Shown here one piece after another: positions 48,992 through 59,099 of a DNA stretch of 64,000 nucleotides. The DNA is from JACRDG01 sp963760985 (GTDB taxonomy: Bacteria; Desulfobacterota; Desulfomonilia; Desulfomonilales; Desulfomonilaceae). The notes under the pieces are model-generated. The model did no database searches, was not told the DNA's origin, and was given only the letters and a program-made list of their open reading frames with translations. Position 1 is the stretch's first letter. Every line of letters begins with the position of its first letter. The position numbers were made by a program, and so were the translations under genes. The stretch is taken from the NCBI GenBank assembly GCA_963760985.1, contig CAVXFM010000007.1, positions 124,001 through 188,000 of the forward strand, given 5' to 3'.

Positions 48992-49108
48992 GTGAACTCC
49001 CATGACCTGGAGGGTCACAACGAACCATGAAAATGCCACCCTGTCCACCGACCAGCGGGAGCTGGCAAGTGCTTAAAGTTCTTGGGGATGGGGGTTCAGG
49101 GGAAGGCT
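48992..49108 (+). repeat. dispersed repeat C, copy 2
   Basis: Matches 47072-47183 but lacks the second arm of the long hairpin: it goes from GGGGAAGGC into unrelated sequence. The rest of the 48681-49148 gap shows no gene. Confidence 0.8.
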
Positions 49109-49148
49109 ATCACCACGAGGAGGCTGGCGCGTGACCCAATGCGGTATG

Positions 49149-52124
49149 TCACGCAATTTGCCGTTTTGCCAACTCGGAGAAGACGCCGCCCTTGGCCATG
49201 AGCTCGTCATATGATCCTGATTCTCGGACTTCGCCGCGAACGAGCACGTAAATGCGATCCGCGTGTCGCACGGTGCTCAAGCGATGAGCGATGACGATGC
49301 GCGTGGCCTGAAGTCCCTCGAGGCTTTCGCTGACCTGAGCCTGGCTCAGGTTATCCAGTGCGCTGGTCGCCTCGTCGAACAACACGACCCGTGGCTTCCT
49401 CACGATGGCTCTCGCGATGAGAAGCCTCTGCCTCTGCCCTCCGGAAAGACCTGATCCACCTTCACCGATCACCGTATGCATCCCCATGGGCATGGCTTCG
49501 ATATCCTTGTCCAAAGCTGCCATGTATGCAGCTTCCCACGCGTCTTCATGGGTCAGTCCAAATCCTCCGGTAATAGCCTCGTATATGTTGCCCGCGAGCA
49601 GCTTGCCTCCCTGGAGCACCACACCGAGTTGACGCCTCACCGCCTGAATATCTAAATCCGCAAGTCTCTGCCCATCGTAGAATATCGAACCCGACTCAGG
49701 AGTTTCAAATCGGACGAGAAGTCTCAAAATCGTCGATTTTCCTGATCCGGAAGGTCCGACCAGCGCGATGAACTCTCCGGGATCGGCTTTCAGAGTCACG
49801 TCTTTCAGGATCAACGGACCATCGGGTTTGTATCGGAAATTCACGTGGGCCATTTCTATCGATCCGCTCAGCTCACCCGGGTCCTTCTTTGCTGTTTGCG
49901 TTTCGGGCACCGCCTGGACTATGGGTTGCATGCGTTCATACATCGGTTTTACGGTCAGCACCTCGGTCAAGTTCCCTACAGCGGTCATCACACCGGAGAT
50001 AACCGCGGTCAAGGCTGCAGTGAACGCGAGGAATTGCCCGGTGGGAATCGAAGGATCATCGGGCTTCCACGTGTGAGCCAGCACCGCAAAAATGGCGAGG
50101 GTCGCGATCAGAGGAAGTGAAGCCTGGAAAATGGAAGTTACCATACCGATTTTCCGGTATTGTAACCGGAGTCCCTTGAGCTGGGAATAGATAAGGGACC
50201 ATTTCTCGAATGCACGTTTTTCAGCAGCATTTGCCCTGAGTTTTTCGATACTCGTCAAGATCTGAATATTGAACCCGCTGATCTTCCCCTCCAACTCGAG
50301 TTGAGGCCTTTGATACTTAAGCTGCAAGGCAAACAATCCCAACATCGATCCCACGGCAACGGCCAGAATAGCCAATGCCACCATTCCCAGGATCGGACCG
50401 TAATAGAACAGCACGGCCATGTTGAACGTGCAGAAGATTCCCGCGAGAAGGGATGACAGCACCGCGCCTGAAATCGTCTGCTGAATACGGTAAATGGATG
50501 TGGCACGGTCCGCGAGATCGCCCGAAGAAAAGCGCCTGAAGAAAATCGCGGGCAGACTTAACAGCCGATCCCACACCGCTGCTTCAAGGCTCGCTTCCAT
50601 GCGTCCGAGAAACCGGAGCTGACCAAGCCCTTGCACGAGCTGAAAGATGCCGCCAACCACGGAACCTACGGCCAGTCCTGCCACCATCTGAAGCAGGAGC
50701 GTCCGGTCAGCGCTTGGGATTACGGAATCGTGCAGGTACGCCCGTGGCTATGGGAACAAACGTTGCCAACAGACCCGAGCCGATTGCCAGCCACATGATC
50801 AGCTGCAGGTCCTTACGACACCCGGCCAAGCCGAACCACAGCAATGACCATGGCGTGAGCGGCCCTTCGGGAAACGGGCGGTAGAACACATAGGCCTTGG
50901 TATCAAGCTTCTGAACCACGGCAGCATCCGCGGGCACCTCGGAATCAGTCGAGGGATCATGTAATTGATATTGTCCACGACGATCGGGCACGAGCGCGAC
51001 CGGGAGACCCGACTCAGCCAGCGTTCCGAGGAAGGGCCCGTGGTTCTCCTTCCACCAACCGCTCTTGAGCTTCACCTGCCTGGTTCTGAAGCCGGATGCA
51101 GTTGCTATATGATTGAGCGCGTCGTCCATGTCCTCGCTTCGGAGCGGTGACGTGGGACGCACGATCTTAATTCCCCGCGACTGCCCGACTATTTGGCACG
51201 CGTTGAACAGGGAATCCTGCGTTGCCACGTCGAGACCCGCAGCTGCCCCACCCAAAACCCCTGAAAGGTGGCCAAAGGCACTTTGCGCAAGAAGGTGATC
51301 TTGCTCAATTGAGGATTGGAGACGAACTTTGTCCCGGCTATCTGCTTGTATCCGTTCGATGCGTACTGCCTGGAAGACCGCGCGGTGGAAATCCATGAGA
51401 CACTGGCGCAGGTCAATCCCCTGACCGAGGAGATCTGACAGACTGTACGCACGCAACGGGGAATCCTCGATGGCCTCGAGCCAGGAATTTGGCGCGAGGG
51501 GCACGTAATGGCCTGGCTGAACCACGGAGAGATCTTCTCGGCCCATAAAACGAGTCGTTCCCCCGGTCTGAAGTATCCAGAGGGGACGCGTTCCCCGCGG
51601 ACTGTCTGGCTCGCTTCCAAATGCAGCGTCTCGCCTGCCCTGATCTCAAGGGCAAGCCTGGGAACCTGTCTGCCATCGGCCAATGCTGCGGACAACAAGG
51701 ATACCCAACTCTCGGCAGCCTCTGCCAATTGTCCGGCAAACTCTCCATTGTCCTGTATCGCCAACTGCGCGAGAGCGACCCTCACCACGCGGGTATTCGG
51801 CCCGGGCACCCCGAGAAAACCCAAAGACGCGTCGCCCTCCTGCGAGGCCAGGGGGAAAATGACCTGACCTGGATGAACGCGGCACAGTCGGCTGCGTCGT
51901 CCCTTCGGTCGTCCATCCTCTGTGACCACCGAGAATATATCGATGGTCCCCTGTTCCAGGATCCAGAACCAGTCGGCTTCATCTAACCGAAAGGGACGGT
52001 TTGCTCCCATTTCCATGGGGTTACCGAATTCACGAAGATGGGGGAACATTTGACCGGTCACGCACGTTCCTCGAGTCAGGCAGGGCAAGCCGCTGCCGGC
52101 AATCTCTGCAAGGGGCGAGATCAC
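49149..52124 (-). CDS. NHLM-type bacteriocin-system ABC transporter, permease/ATPase (two frame breaks)
   Basis: About 990 residues when joined. A long N-terminal accessory region (about 1-400) with a cyclic-nucleotide-domain-like beta fold (DADWFWILEQGTIDIFSV region) is followed by an ABC membrane domain and an ATPase: Walker A GPSGSGKST, signature LSGGQRQRL, Walker B VVLFDEATSALD. No C39 peptidase domain. This layout is that of the second ABC protein of nitrile-hydratase-leader microcin (NHLM) export systems. Frames break near 51540 and near 50700. Likely start GTG 52124. Follows the C39-ABC gene by 54 bases. Confidence 0.85.
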
Positions 52125-52177
52125 CGTTCACCGTGACACAGACACGTCCGGAGTCACGATGGGGCTCGGTGACGGAG

Positions 52178-54386
52178 TTAGTGTTCTTTGATCAACCGGG
52201 AATAGGGTCCGTCCACCCCAGCCATCTCTTCATGGGTTCCGCGTTGGACCACATTGCCCTTATCCAGAACGAGTATTTCGTCGCAGTCTCTGATCGTGCT
52301 CAGCCGATGTGCCACGATGAGACACGTGCACCCGCGGCTCCGCACATTGTCATCCACCATCTTTTCCGTGAGAGGATCAAGTGCACTGGTGGCTTCATCC
52401 AGAATCAGTATGGTCGGTTCGATAGCCAGGGATCGCGCGATTTCCAGCCGTTGGCGCTGGCCTCCGCTGAGGTTGCGGCCTCCTTCTTCCAGCACGTGGT
52501 CATACCCGCCCTGAAAGGCCGCGACATCGTCATGGATACACGCATCTTGCGCAGCCCGGATCACTGTCTCGTCTGACATGGTACGATCCCACAAAGCGAT
52601 GTTTTCGCGAACGGTGCCTTCGAACAGCATGATATCCTGATCCACCATGCCAAGCGAATTGGCCATCACCTTACGGGGGATTTCCCACCGGGCCTTGCCG
52701 TCAAACAAAATGGCGCCGCTCCAGGGTTCCAAAATTCCTGCAATAAGCTTTGCTACCGTCGATTTGCCGCTGCCCGACCCGCCAATGAGCGCCACTCTAC
52801 TTCCAGGGGTAAGCGTCAGACTGAAATCCTGGACGAGCGGTTTGTCGAACCGGCTGTACCCGAACGCGAGGTCGTTGATACTCAGATTGCCGGCTAGCTT
52901 TGCAGGCGCATCGGGTGAGATCGGAAGGTTCTCGCTTTTTTCGAGCTGAGGATCTGCTTCGTGATTGAGCACATCGTCGAGGCGCTGAACCGATCCCTCC
53001 AGCTCTTGGACTTGAGCCCCAAGGGAGAGCACCGTGGAAAAAGGACTGTTGAAACTGCTCACCAGCATCTGAAACGCAACCAGCCCGCCAATGCTCATGA
53101 AACCGTCGATGATCCTGATCCCGCCCAACCCCAAAATCGTCATGGAACTCAGGCTCCCCAGGAGGGCCGGGACCACGTTGAAAAGTTGAGTAAAAGCGCC
53201 CGATTCCTGCTGAGCATTGACACGCAGGGCCTGATGACCTGCCCAGCGTGCAAAGAAATCCGCCTCACCCGCAGTGGCCTTGATGGTCTCAATCGACAGC
53301 ATCCCGGACATGGAAATTCCGAAGGACTTGCCTATTTCTTGCAGGTTCCGCTTGTTCAGGTCCTTGCGTTTTCTTGCCACGTATTTGAGGGCAACAAGAT
53401 TGATGACCGCGATCAACCCGCCAAAAAGACTGAGCACCACGTCGTACTGAAGCATTGCCAAGAAGAAAAAAACCGCAGTAAAACACGAGATGATACTGGT
53501 GGCGAGCTGTCCTGAAAGAATGGTGGCTACCACGTCGTTCAAGCCGATTCGTGAACCCACCTCACCTGCGTGACGGTGAAAAAAAAAGGTGACCGGTAGC
53601 CTCAAGAGATGCAGATAAAACTTGCTGGAATTGAGCAAAGCCAGCTTCGTTTCCAGGCGGAGTAAGATGGTTTGCTGGAGCCAGGTAAGTCCTGCTTGGA
53701 TGAAAATGGCCGCACCCATGGCCACGAGCAGCGGACGCACGTAGTAGGGCATTCCGCCCAACAGGAACTCATCCACGAAAATCTTGGAAAAAGAGGGAAT
53801 CGCAAGCCCCAGAATCGCCAACGCCAACCCCGCGATGGTGGCAAAAACGAGTTCCAGGCCCAACCCTTTTCCCCGCCTCATCAGGGCCTTCATTATGCTG
53901 GGCTTGTGACCGCCGATCTCGAACTGGGGACCAGGCACGAAGGTCATTGCCACTCGGCTGAAGCTCGTTTCGAATTCCTCCAGCCCCACTTCTCTCGGTC
54001 CTGAGGCCGGGTCGTTCACATACCATGTCTTGGGTCCGTACCCTTCGATCACGACGAAGTGGTTGAAATTCCAAAAACCGATCAGGGGAAAAGGAAGCTT
54101 CTTGAGCTCTTCGGGTTCCGGACGATGGCCTGAGGCAATGAGGCCATATCTTCTCGCGGCCTTGAGCACGTTGCTTGCCTTGCTGCCGTCGCGAGAAACC
54201 CCGCAATCTACGCGAACCTGCTCCAGCGGTATCCACCGTCCGTGGTAGGCCACAATCATGGCCAGAGCGGCAGCTCCGCATTCGATGGCCTCCATCTGTA
54301 TGACGGTCGGGGTACCGAAACCGCGTCTTGCGCCTAATCAGGGGCCACGAAGTGTATGAAGGCTTCAGGAACCGAGGAAGATTCAT
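52178..54386 (-). CDS. C39-peptidase-containing ABC exporter (one frame break)
   Basis: About 735 residues. N-terminal C39 cysteine peptidase with catalytic Cys in QMEAIECGAAALAMI and His in NFNHFVVIEGYG, VNDPASG, then a six-helix membrane domain and an ATPase with GGSGSGKST, LSGGQRQRL and LILDEATSALD. The family removes double-glycine leaders while exporting the peptide across the inner membrane. ATG 54386 follows the HlyD stop with one base between (TGAGATG); the frame breaks near 54320 before TPTVIQMEA. It should cut the VSGG/VAGG leaders of the precursor peptides. Confidence 0.88.
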
Positions 54387-54387
54387 C

Positions 54388-55632
54388 TCAGATGCCCAAC
54401 CACTTCTTCATCATGGGTAAAACCAGCGCCAAGGGCGGTTGTCTTAAGACAACGACCTCGGCCGCCCCGAGGGTCCCCACTGTCACTGTCACGTCCGCAC
54501 CCTTCGCGGATGACCAACGAAAGCCGCTCTTGGTTGAGGGGTCTTTGTCCAGCTTCCCTACAATCGAAAGCACGGGGCCCTTGGACATCAGGGAATCGGC
54601 CAGCTTCTCATTCTTGAGCCACGAAACAAGCGCCTCCCTTGAAATAGGGAAGAGGTCCACTCTCGCGACTGTTCCCATCATGAAACCGTATTCCTCCCGT
54701 TGCACAATGGAAGGCGTCACTTGAATACTCATGCCTGGTAAGATCTTCTTCCCTTCATAGGCAGGGACAAACATCTCTACTTCCAACCGGGCGCCTGCCC
54801 CTTCGCAGGTCACCACCGCCTGGCCTTCACGCACAAGCTGACCTGGCCTCGCCAGGACTTCAATGACGCGACCCTTGAAATCGCTTCGGATAGCCGTGGT
54901 CAGATCCAGTTTCTTTTGCAGGGACTCCAGCTCTCCCTTGGCTGAGTCAACTTTGAACCTCAGTTGAAATAGTTGATCATGAATAGTTGCATCGAGTTCT
55001 CGCCTTTTGGACAGCACCTCATTCAAGTTTGTTTCGGCTAAGGCGCCGTCTTCCGAGGCCTTTTCGTAATCCAGTTTCGCGGTGAGATAGGCCTGGCGTG
55101 TGACTGCTTGTTCCCTTAACAATTCTTCGTAGGTCCGTACTCTCTCGTCCAGAGCCCTCAGACGCCGTTCGATGAATACCTTCTTCTGCAAGAACTCCAG
55201 TCGTTGTGCCTCCAGCACTCGTCTTTGAGCCTCTGCTCTGGCAAGAATCAGCTGGGTCTGCCGGACGCTGTTCTTGTCCATTTCATTTATGTCTGCCTGT
55301 TTCACACTAATTTGTTTTTCGAGTTGAGGATTGGACACGATCGCCACAATCTGGTCGGCCTCGATCGTGTCACCGGCGCGAACCTTGCACTCCTGGACGT
55401 GCCCGGATTCTTTTGCCACAATCTGGAACAATCCCCCTTCTGTCAAGAAAATGGCTTCTCCCCGCACCGTGGACGTCACTTCGCCAAAAATTCCCCACAG
55501 CACCGCCAGTCCCACGGCAACACACATGGACACCAGAGCCAGCCAGCTTCTCGGAGACGTAAATCTGAGCACCTCTTCGAGCTGTTCGGGCCTTTCTAGC
55601 CTTTTAATAGTCTCTTTCCAAGGCTTTGGCAT
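54388..55632 (-). CDS. HlyD-family membrane fusion protein of an NHLM-type exporter
   Basis: 414 residues from ATG 55632 (MPKPWKETIKRLERPEQLEE); the frame is open to an ATG at 55674 with a weaker context. One membrane helix (SWLALVSMCVAVGLAVLWGI), then the lipoyl halves around a long coiled coil (about 120-270) and a beta-barrel part. It links the inner-membrane ABC exporter to the TolC channel through the periplasm. First gene of the exporter operon, directly joined to the C39-ABC gene. Confidence 0.87.
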   Translation of the reverse strand: MPKPWKETIKRLERPEQLEEVLRFTSPRSWLALVSMCVAVGLAVLWGIFGEVTSTVRGEAIFLTEGGLFQIVAKESGHVQECKVRAGDTIEADQIVAIVSNPQLEKQISVKQADINEMDKNSVRQTQLILARAEAQRRVLEAQRLEFLQKKVFIERRLRALDERVRTYEELLREQAVTRQAYLTAKLDYEKASEDGALAETNLNEVLSKRRELDATIHDQLFQLRFKVDSAKGELESLQKKLDLTTAIRSDFKGRVIEVLARPGQLVREGQAVVTCEGAGARLEVEMFVPAYEGKKILPGMSIQVTPSIVQREEYGFMMGTVARVDLFPISREALVSWLKNEKLADSLMSKGPVLSIVGKLDKDPSTKSGFRWSSAKGADVTVTVGTLGAAEVVVLRQPPLALVLPMMKKWLGI

Positions 55633-55863
55633 GCAATCCCCACACGCGTCACAAAAAGAATGCGACGTTAACATACACTATGCGAAACCTTTTGAAAATG
55701 ATCATATGGGTATGAGCCGGGACGGACATGCTCATGGGGGCTGCGAAAAGTTCTGACCGAATGGACGTACCTTTGAAAGGTGGCGGGGGAACTCTGAACG
55801 AAGATTCGACGGCTCTGCGTCGTTCGCAAAGAAGCGCGACCTCTTGACACCAAAGGAGAGTAA

Positions 55864-55989
55864 GGTTTCACCGCGAGGGACGAGGACTGAGCCGCCAAGG
55901 CACAAAGACACAAAGGAAAAGGGGAGCTGGTCTTTGACTTCTTCGTGTCTTAGGGACTTTGTGGTTTGATTTTCACGTTCCACAAAGGG
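55864..55989 (+). repeat. dispersed repeat A, copy 3
   Basis: About 125 bases similar to 38118-38246, with GCCGCCAAGGCACAAAGACA, TGGTCTTTGACTTCTT and GGGACTTTGTGGTTTGATTT. It lies upstream of the exporter operon, between it and the roadblock gene. Confidence 0.85.
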
Positions 55990-56031
55990 CCCGGATGACA
56001 TCGGGCCCTTCAAATTCACTACGGGGAGTGC

Positions 56032-56388
56032 TTACATGGCCCCCAACAAATCGTCGAGTCGCTTTTTCACCTGATAGCGCACATTGCCCAGATTGGCTCC
56101 CAAATCGGCCACTACGGCAAGCACCGCGTGGTTGCCGAGTGGACTCAGCACCACAACCCCATTCTCGAATTCCACCATACCCTGAGTCATGAGTCCCACC
56201 CGCAATTCTTTGCCCATCCGTTCCGCGGAACCGATGCCGGTGGAAACCACGGCGCCGACGGCCTCGAGCTCTTTGGAATCACCTCTGGTCGCTCCCTCGA
56301 TTACAAAACCGTCGCGGCCTACCACCACGCCTGACTTAATGCCCTCAACGTCAATCAGATCCGCCAATATGTCCTTGATTCGTGCCAT
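56032..56388 (-). CDS. roadblock/LC7-domain protein (MglB-like)
   Basis: 118 residues from ATG 56388 (GGAGG 6 bases before it). One roadblock fold: VEGIKSGVVVGRDGFVIEG, then GIGSAERMGKELRVG and VVVLSPLGNHAVLAVVAD. Roadblock proteins pair with small Ras-like GTPases as regulators. Together with the GTPase at 57253 and a second roadblock protein it suggests a polarity or motility switch, as with MglA/MglB in myxobacteria. Confidence 0.85.
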   Translation of the reverse strand: MARIKDILADLIDVEGIKSGVVVGRDGFVIEGATRGDSKELEAVGAVVSTGIGSAERMGKELRVGLMTQGMVEFENGVVVLSPLGNHAVLAVVADLGANLGNVRYQVKKRLDDLLGAM

Positions 56389-56467
56389 TTCGTGCCTCCG
56401 TATAAAATCGTACAAGATCCGAATCTTTCGAGACTACTTGTCCATGAGTTCGACAACGAGCTTTGTG

Positions 56468-56896
56468 TCACCGGGTTTTCCTGCCGGTTCGAGGGTTTTG
56501 ATTCTCGCCGCGTTTCCCGAGATTCTTCTCCGCAATGGCTATGGTTAACGCCGAAAAGGGACAACCGAACGGCGGAATACCGTCCTCTTTCAATTTGCTG
56601 GTCAGAGGAAAAAAGGAACATTGAGTGATGTTTGCAGTGAGTTCATTGCCCTCCAGAGTGAATTTCATGTCCTCACACATGCCGCAAGCAACTGCCGTCT
56701 CACGGAGTTTGGACGAAAGCTTGTCAACGTCGTCGACGCAGGAGAAATCAACTCCGAGTCGGGACATCATATCCAGGATGTCAGGCGCGGCCTTGCGCAT
56801 CACCGCTGCTGAACTCGCGCCTACCACATCGTAAAGCGCCCGGTACACCCCATAAAGTATTGCTTCCACGGCCCTCACGTCTATCTTGTCCGCCAT
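56468..56896 (-). CDS. conserved cysteine-rich small protein near the GTPase module
   Basis: 142 residues from ATG 56896, with AAGGAG upstream. A helical N-terminal half (AVEAILYGVYRALYDVVG) and several cysteines in the second half, in CGMCEDMKF, QCSFFPLTSKL and FGCPFSA. The pattern resembles small V4R-like or heme-associated sensor domains, but I cannot name a family. The last residues (NQNPRTGRKTR) look unlike a conserved end, so a frame break near 56480 is possible. It sits between two roadblock genes on the same strand. Confidence 0.6.
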   Translation of the reverse strand: MADKIDVRAVEAILYGVYRALYDVVGASSAAVMRKAAPDILDMMSRLGVDFSCVDDVDKLSSKLRETAVACGMCEDMKFTLEGNELTANITQCSFFPLTSKLKEDGIPPFGCPFSALTIAIAEKNLGKRGENQNPRTGRKTR

Positions 56897-57252
56897 TTCT
56901 TGAAACTCCTTTCTCTTGGGTTCTCATCAGTGTAATGTGTGTCAATGGTATGAGATTGTCACTTGGAAAGCCATTCAACCGCTCTTTTACTCTCACCTCC
57001 CCATACGAGCTCGAGGTCTTGGACAAACCGCTCAACCCTCACGGGATGCGTATGTGCATCCCGAAGTTGTCTGATGCGGTCGCCCAAAGCAATTTGTAAT
57101 TGTAGGGATAGTTCTTGATTGTTTTCCGCGCTAGCCTACACTTTCGTCACGGCGACGCTTTCTCCTTCTTTCTTTACCGTGGTTTCGCTCCGGATCCGCT
57201 CTTCAGCAGCCTTGCGTTCGCCATGATCCGATGTCCACCGAGTTTTTTTCGT
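56897..57252. other. intergenic region
   Basis: About 350 bases between the GTPase stop and the Cys-rich gene, both minus strand. No gene or repeat recognised. Confidence 0.4.
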
Positions 57253-57835
57253 TCATGGTTGAAACTTTTCAATAACCTGTCGGCTTGCCATCCGTATCGT
57301 GTCCATTACGCCCCGACCTTCTGTCGCAACCGCTTCCAGCGTCGGTATACCGTTCAGGCCGAGTTTCGCCTCCAGAGTCCCCAGCGCCAGAGGAGCCGGT
57401 ACGTCTCGCTTGTTGTATTGCAAGACAAGTGGGAAGTTGCTCCAGTCTTTCCTGAAATCCATCAGACTCGACTGGAGCATGCCAAAGCTTTCAAGATTAT
57501 CAGCAAGACTGTCCTCCCGGGAATCCGCCACAAAGACCACTCCATCGGCTCCCTCGAGGATCAGTCTCCGGCTTGCCTCATAGTAGACTTGCCCGGGAAC
57601 CGTGTACATGTTGAATCGGTCCTGCGTACCCTTCTATTCGGCCCAGTTCCAAAGGGAAGAAATCGAAGAAGAGGGTCCGCTCCTGTTCTGTGTCGAGGAC
57701 GATCATGTCACCCTTGCGTCCCTTGTCCAGAGCGGCATGAATGTATTTCAGATTGGTGGTCTTGCCGCTCAATCCAGGACCGTAATACACGATCTTGAAT
57801 GCGATTTCCTTATCCCGACAATTGATGTGCGGCAT
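57253..57835 (-). CDS. MglA-like small Ras-type GTPase (one frame break)
   Basis: About 194 residues. P-loop GPGLSGKTT, the TVPGQ switch II of the MglA group, and NKRD as the G4 base-recognition motif. The first frame (MPHINCRDKEIAFKIVYYG) ends out of register near 57625; the next frame resumes with DRFNMYTVPGQVYYEA. MglA-type GTPases set cell polarity and control type IV pilus or gliding machinery. Just 11 bases after the roadblock gene at 57847, so they are co-transcribed and probably form a GTPase-activator pair. Confidence 0.87.
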
Positions 57836-57846
57836 GGTCCCCTCCC

Positions 57847-58320
57847 CTACTTGGTCTCAAATATTCGGTCGATAAGATTCAGCGCATATTCCTTGAACTG
57901 AGGAGTGGCTATCTCTCCGGGAGTTTGAGACCTCTCGTCGTCTTTCAAGGCGGTGCTGATGGCCTCCGCTGCTTTACGTGCAGCGTGGCGCACCAAACCG
58001 ATGCGACGATAGTCCTCGAATATGATGACCATCATTTTCCACTCCTGTACCAGGCTTATGTGGATGTGGCGGATTTCTCCTTGCTGAAGCAAGATGGAAA
58101 ACTGCTCTTCTCCTACCAGCCGAGCCACTTCACGGGTTGCGGAAAACATGGCTGCTATAAGAGCGGCCATTGCCGTCGTATTCAAATAGGACGTGTCGCC
58201 TGCTTCTTCTGTAGCAATTCCGTCCTTGGTGACCACCATGGCAGTCAACGCCCCCGAGTCCTTGATGAGTCTTGAAAGAATTCCCTTGAGACTCCCGTTT
58301 TCCTGTTCTTCCCGGTCCAT
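57847..58320 (-). CDS. roadblock/LC7-domain protein
   Basis: 157 residues. A roadblock-like fold in the first 115 residues (ILSRLIKDSGALTAMVVTKD, LVGEEQFSILLQQGEIRHI) and a helical tail. Directly ahead of the MglA-like GTPase in the same unit. More divergent than the roadblock protein at 56032; it may be the regulator of the adjoining GTPase. Confidence 0.8.
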   Translation of the reverse strand: MDREEQENGSLKGILSRLIKDSGALTAMVVTKDGIATEEAGDTSYLNTTAMAALIAAMFSATREVARLVGEEQFSILLQQGEIRHIHISLVQEWKMMVIIFEDYRRIGLVRHAARKAAEAISTALKDDERSQTPGEIATPQFKEYALNLIDRIFETK

Positions 58321-58373
58321 CCTTTGACTCCTTGTCGCACATCATCCAGACGTTCATATACTGATCGGTGGAA

Positions 58374-59099
58374 TCAGAGTCTCTGCGGGGGGCAGTCCGA
58401 CATCCGCTCCGTGTCCTCTCTTGCTTCGTCTCTCTTGCGAGCGGCTTCCATGAGCAGAAAGTCTCCCGGTCTCTTGATGGTGATCGCGTCAGGTTCGTTC
58501 CAGGGAAGGTTCACAAAGCTCCCGCCCTCGAAACTGAGACATGTGAAAAGCGCCTCCTCACCTACCAGGCGATCACATTCGGCGTGCTTGACCTCTCCCT
58601 TGTCGATGAATATCAATCCTCGGGCTCCATCCCTGGCGGAAACCTCCAACACCACCTGCTTTCCGATGAGAATCATGAGTTGCAGGTAGTCAAGAATGTC
58701 TATGTTATCGATCCTACCTGAGAAAGTGGACTCTTCCTGGGAAGACAGAAGTGCCTCGGCGAGTATGTCGGGGTCGACGGGTTTTTCCAGATAGAGTATC
58801 GCTCCTTTCTTGATACTCAAATGTCTCATGGACGGGCCGCCAAACGCGGTTATGACCACCACTCTTGTACCCGGCTGATTCGTTCGGAGCCAATCCACCA
58901 GCGCCAGACCATTGAGCCGCGGCATCTGGATGTCGGTAATCACCGTGTCAAAATGTCTGGATTTCAGTAAAGAAACTGCTTCTTCTCCGTCTCCGCAAGT
59001 AGTCAAATGGAATCCGGCACGGGCAAAGTACCTGCCTAGAGCCCAAAGCACCTCCGGATCATCATCGACGAGGAGAATTGAGTCCTTTCGGTTCGTCAT
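58374..59099 (-). CDS. response regulator with DUF4388 (PATAN) output domain
   Basis: 241 residues. Receiver (1-118: LLVDDDPEVLWALGRYF, acceptor Asp in TVITDIQMPRLNG, Lys in YLEKPVD) followed by DUF4388 (about 128-225: NIDILDYLQLMILIGKQVVL). The second domain also ends the CheB-like protein at 21084. Receiver-PATAN proteins are linked to type IV pilus and motility signalling in several phyla. Overlaps the stop of the preceding regulator by four bases and precedes the roadblock-GTPase pair. Confidence 0.87.
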   Translation of the reverse strand: MTNRKDSILLVDDDPEVLWALGRYFARAGFHLTTCGDGEEAVSLLKSRHFDTVITDIQMPRLNGLALVDWLRTNQPGTRVVVITAFGGPSMRHLSIKKGAILYLEKPVDPDILAEALLSSQEESTFSGRIDNIDILDYLQLMILIGKQVVLEVSARDGARGLIFIDKGEVKHAECDRLVGEEALFTCLSFEGGSFVNLPWNEPDAITIKRPGDFLLMEAARKRDEAREDTERMSDCPPQRL

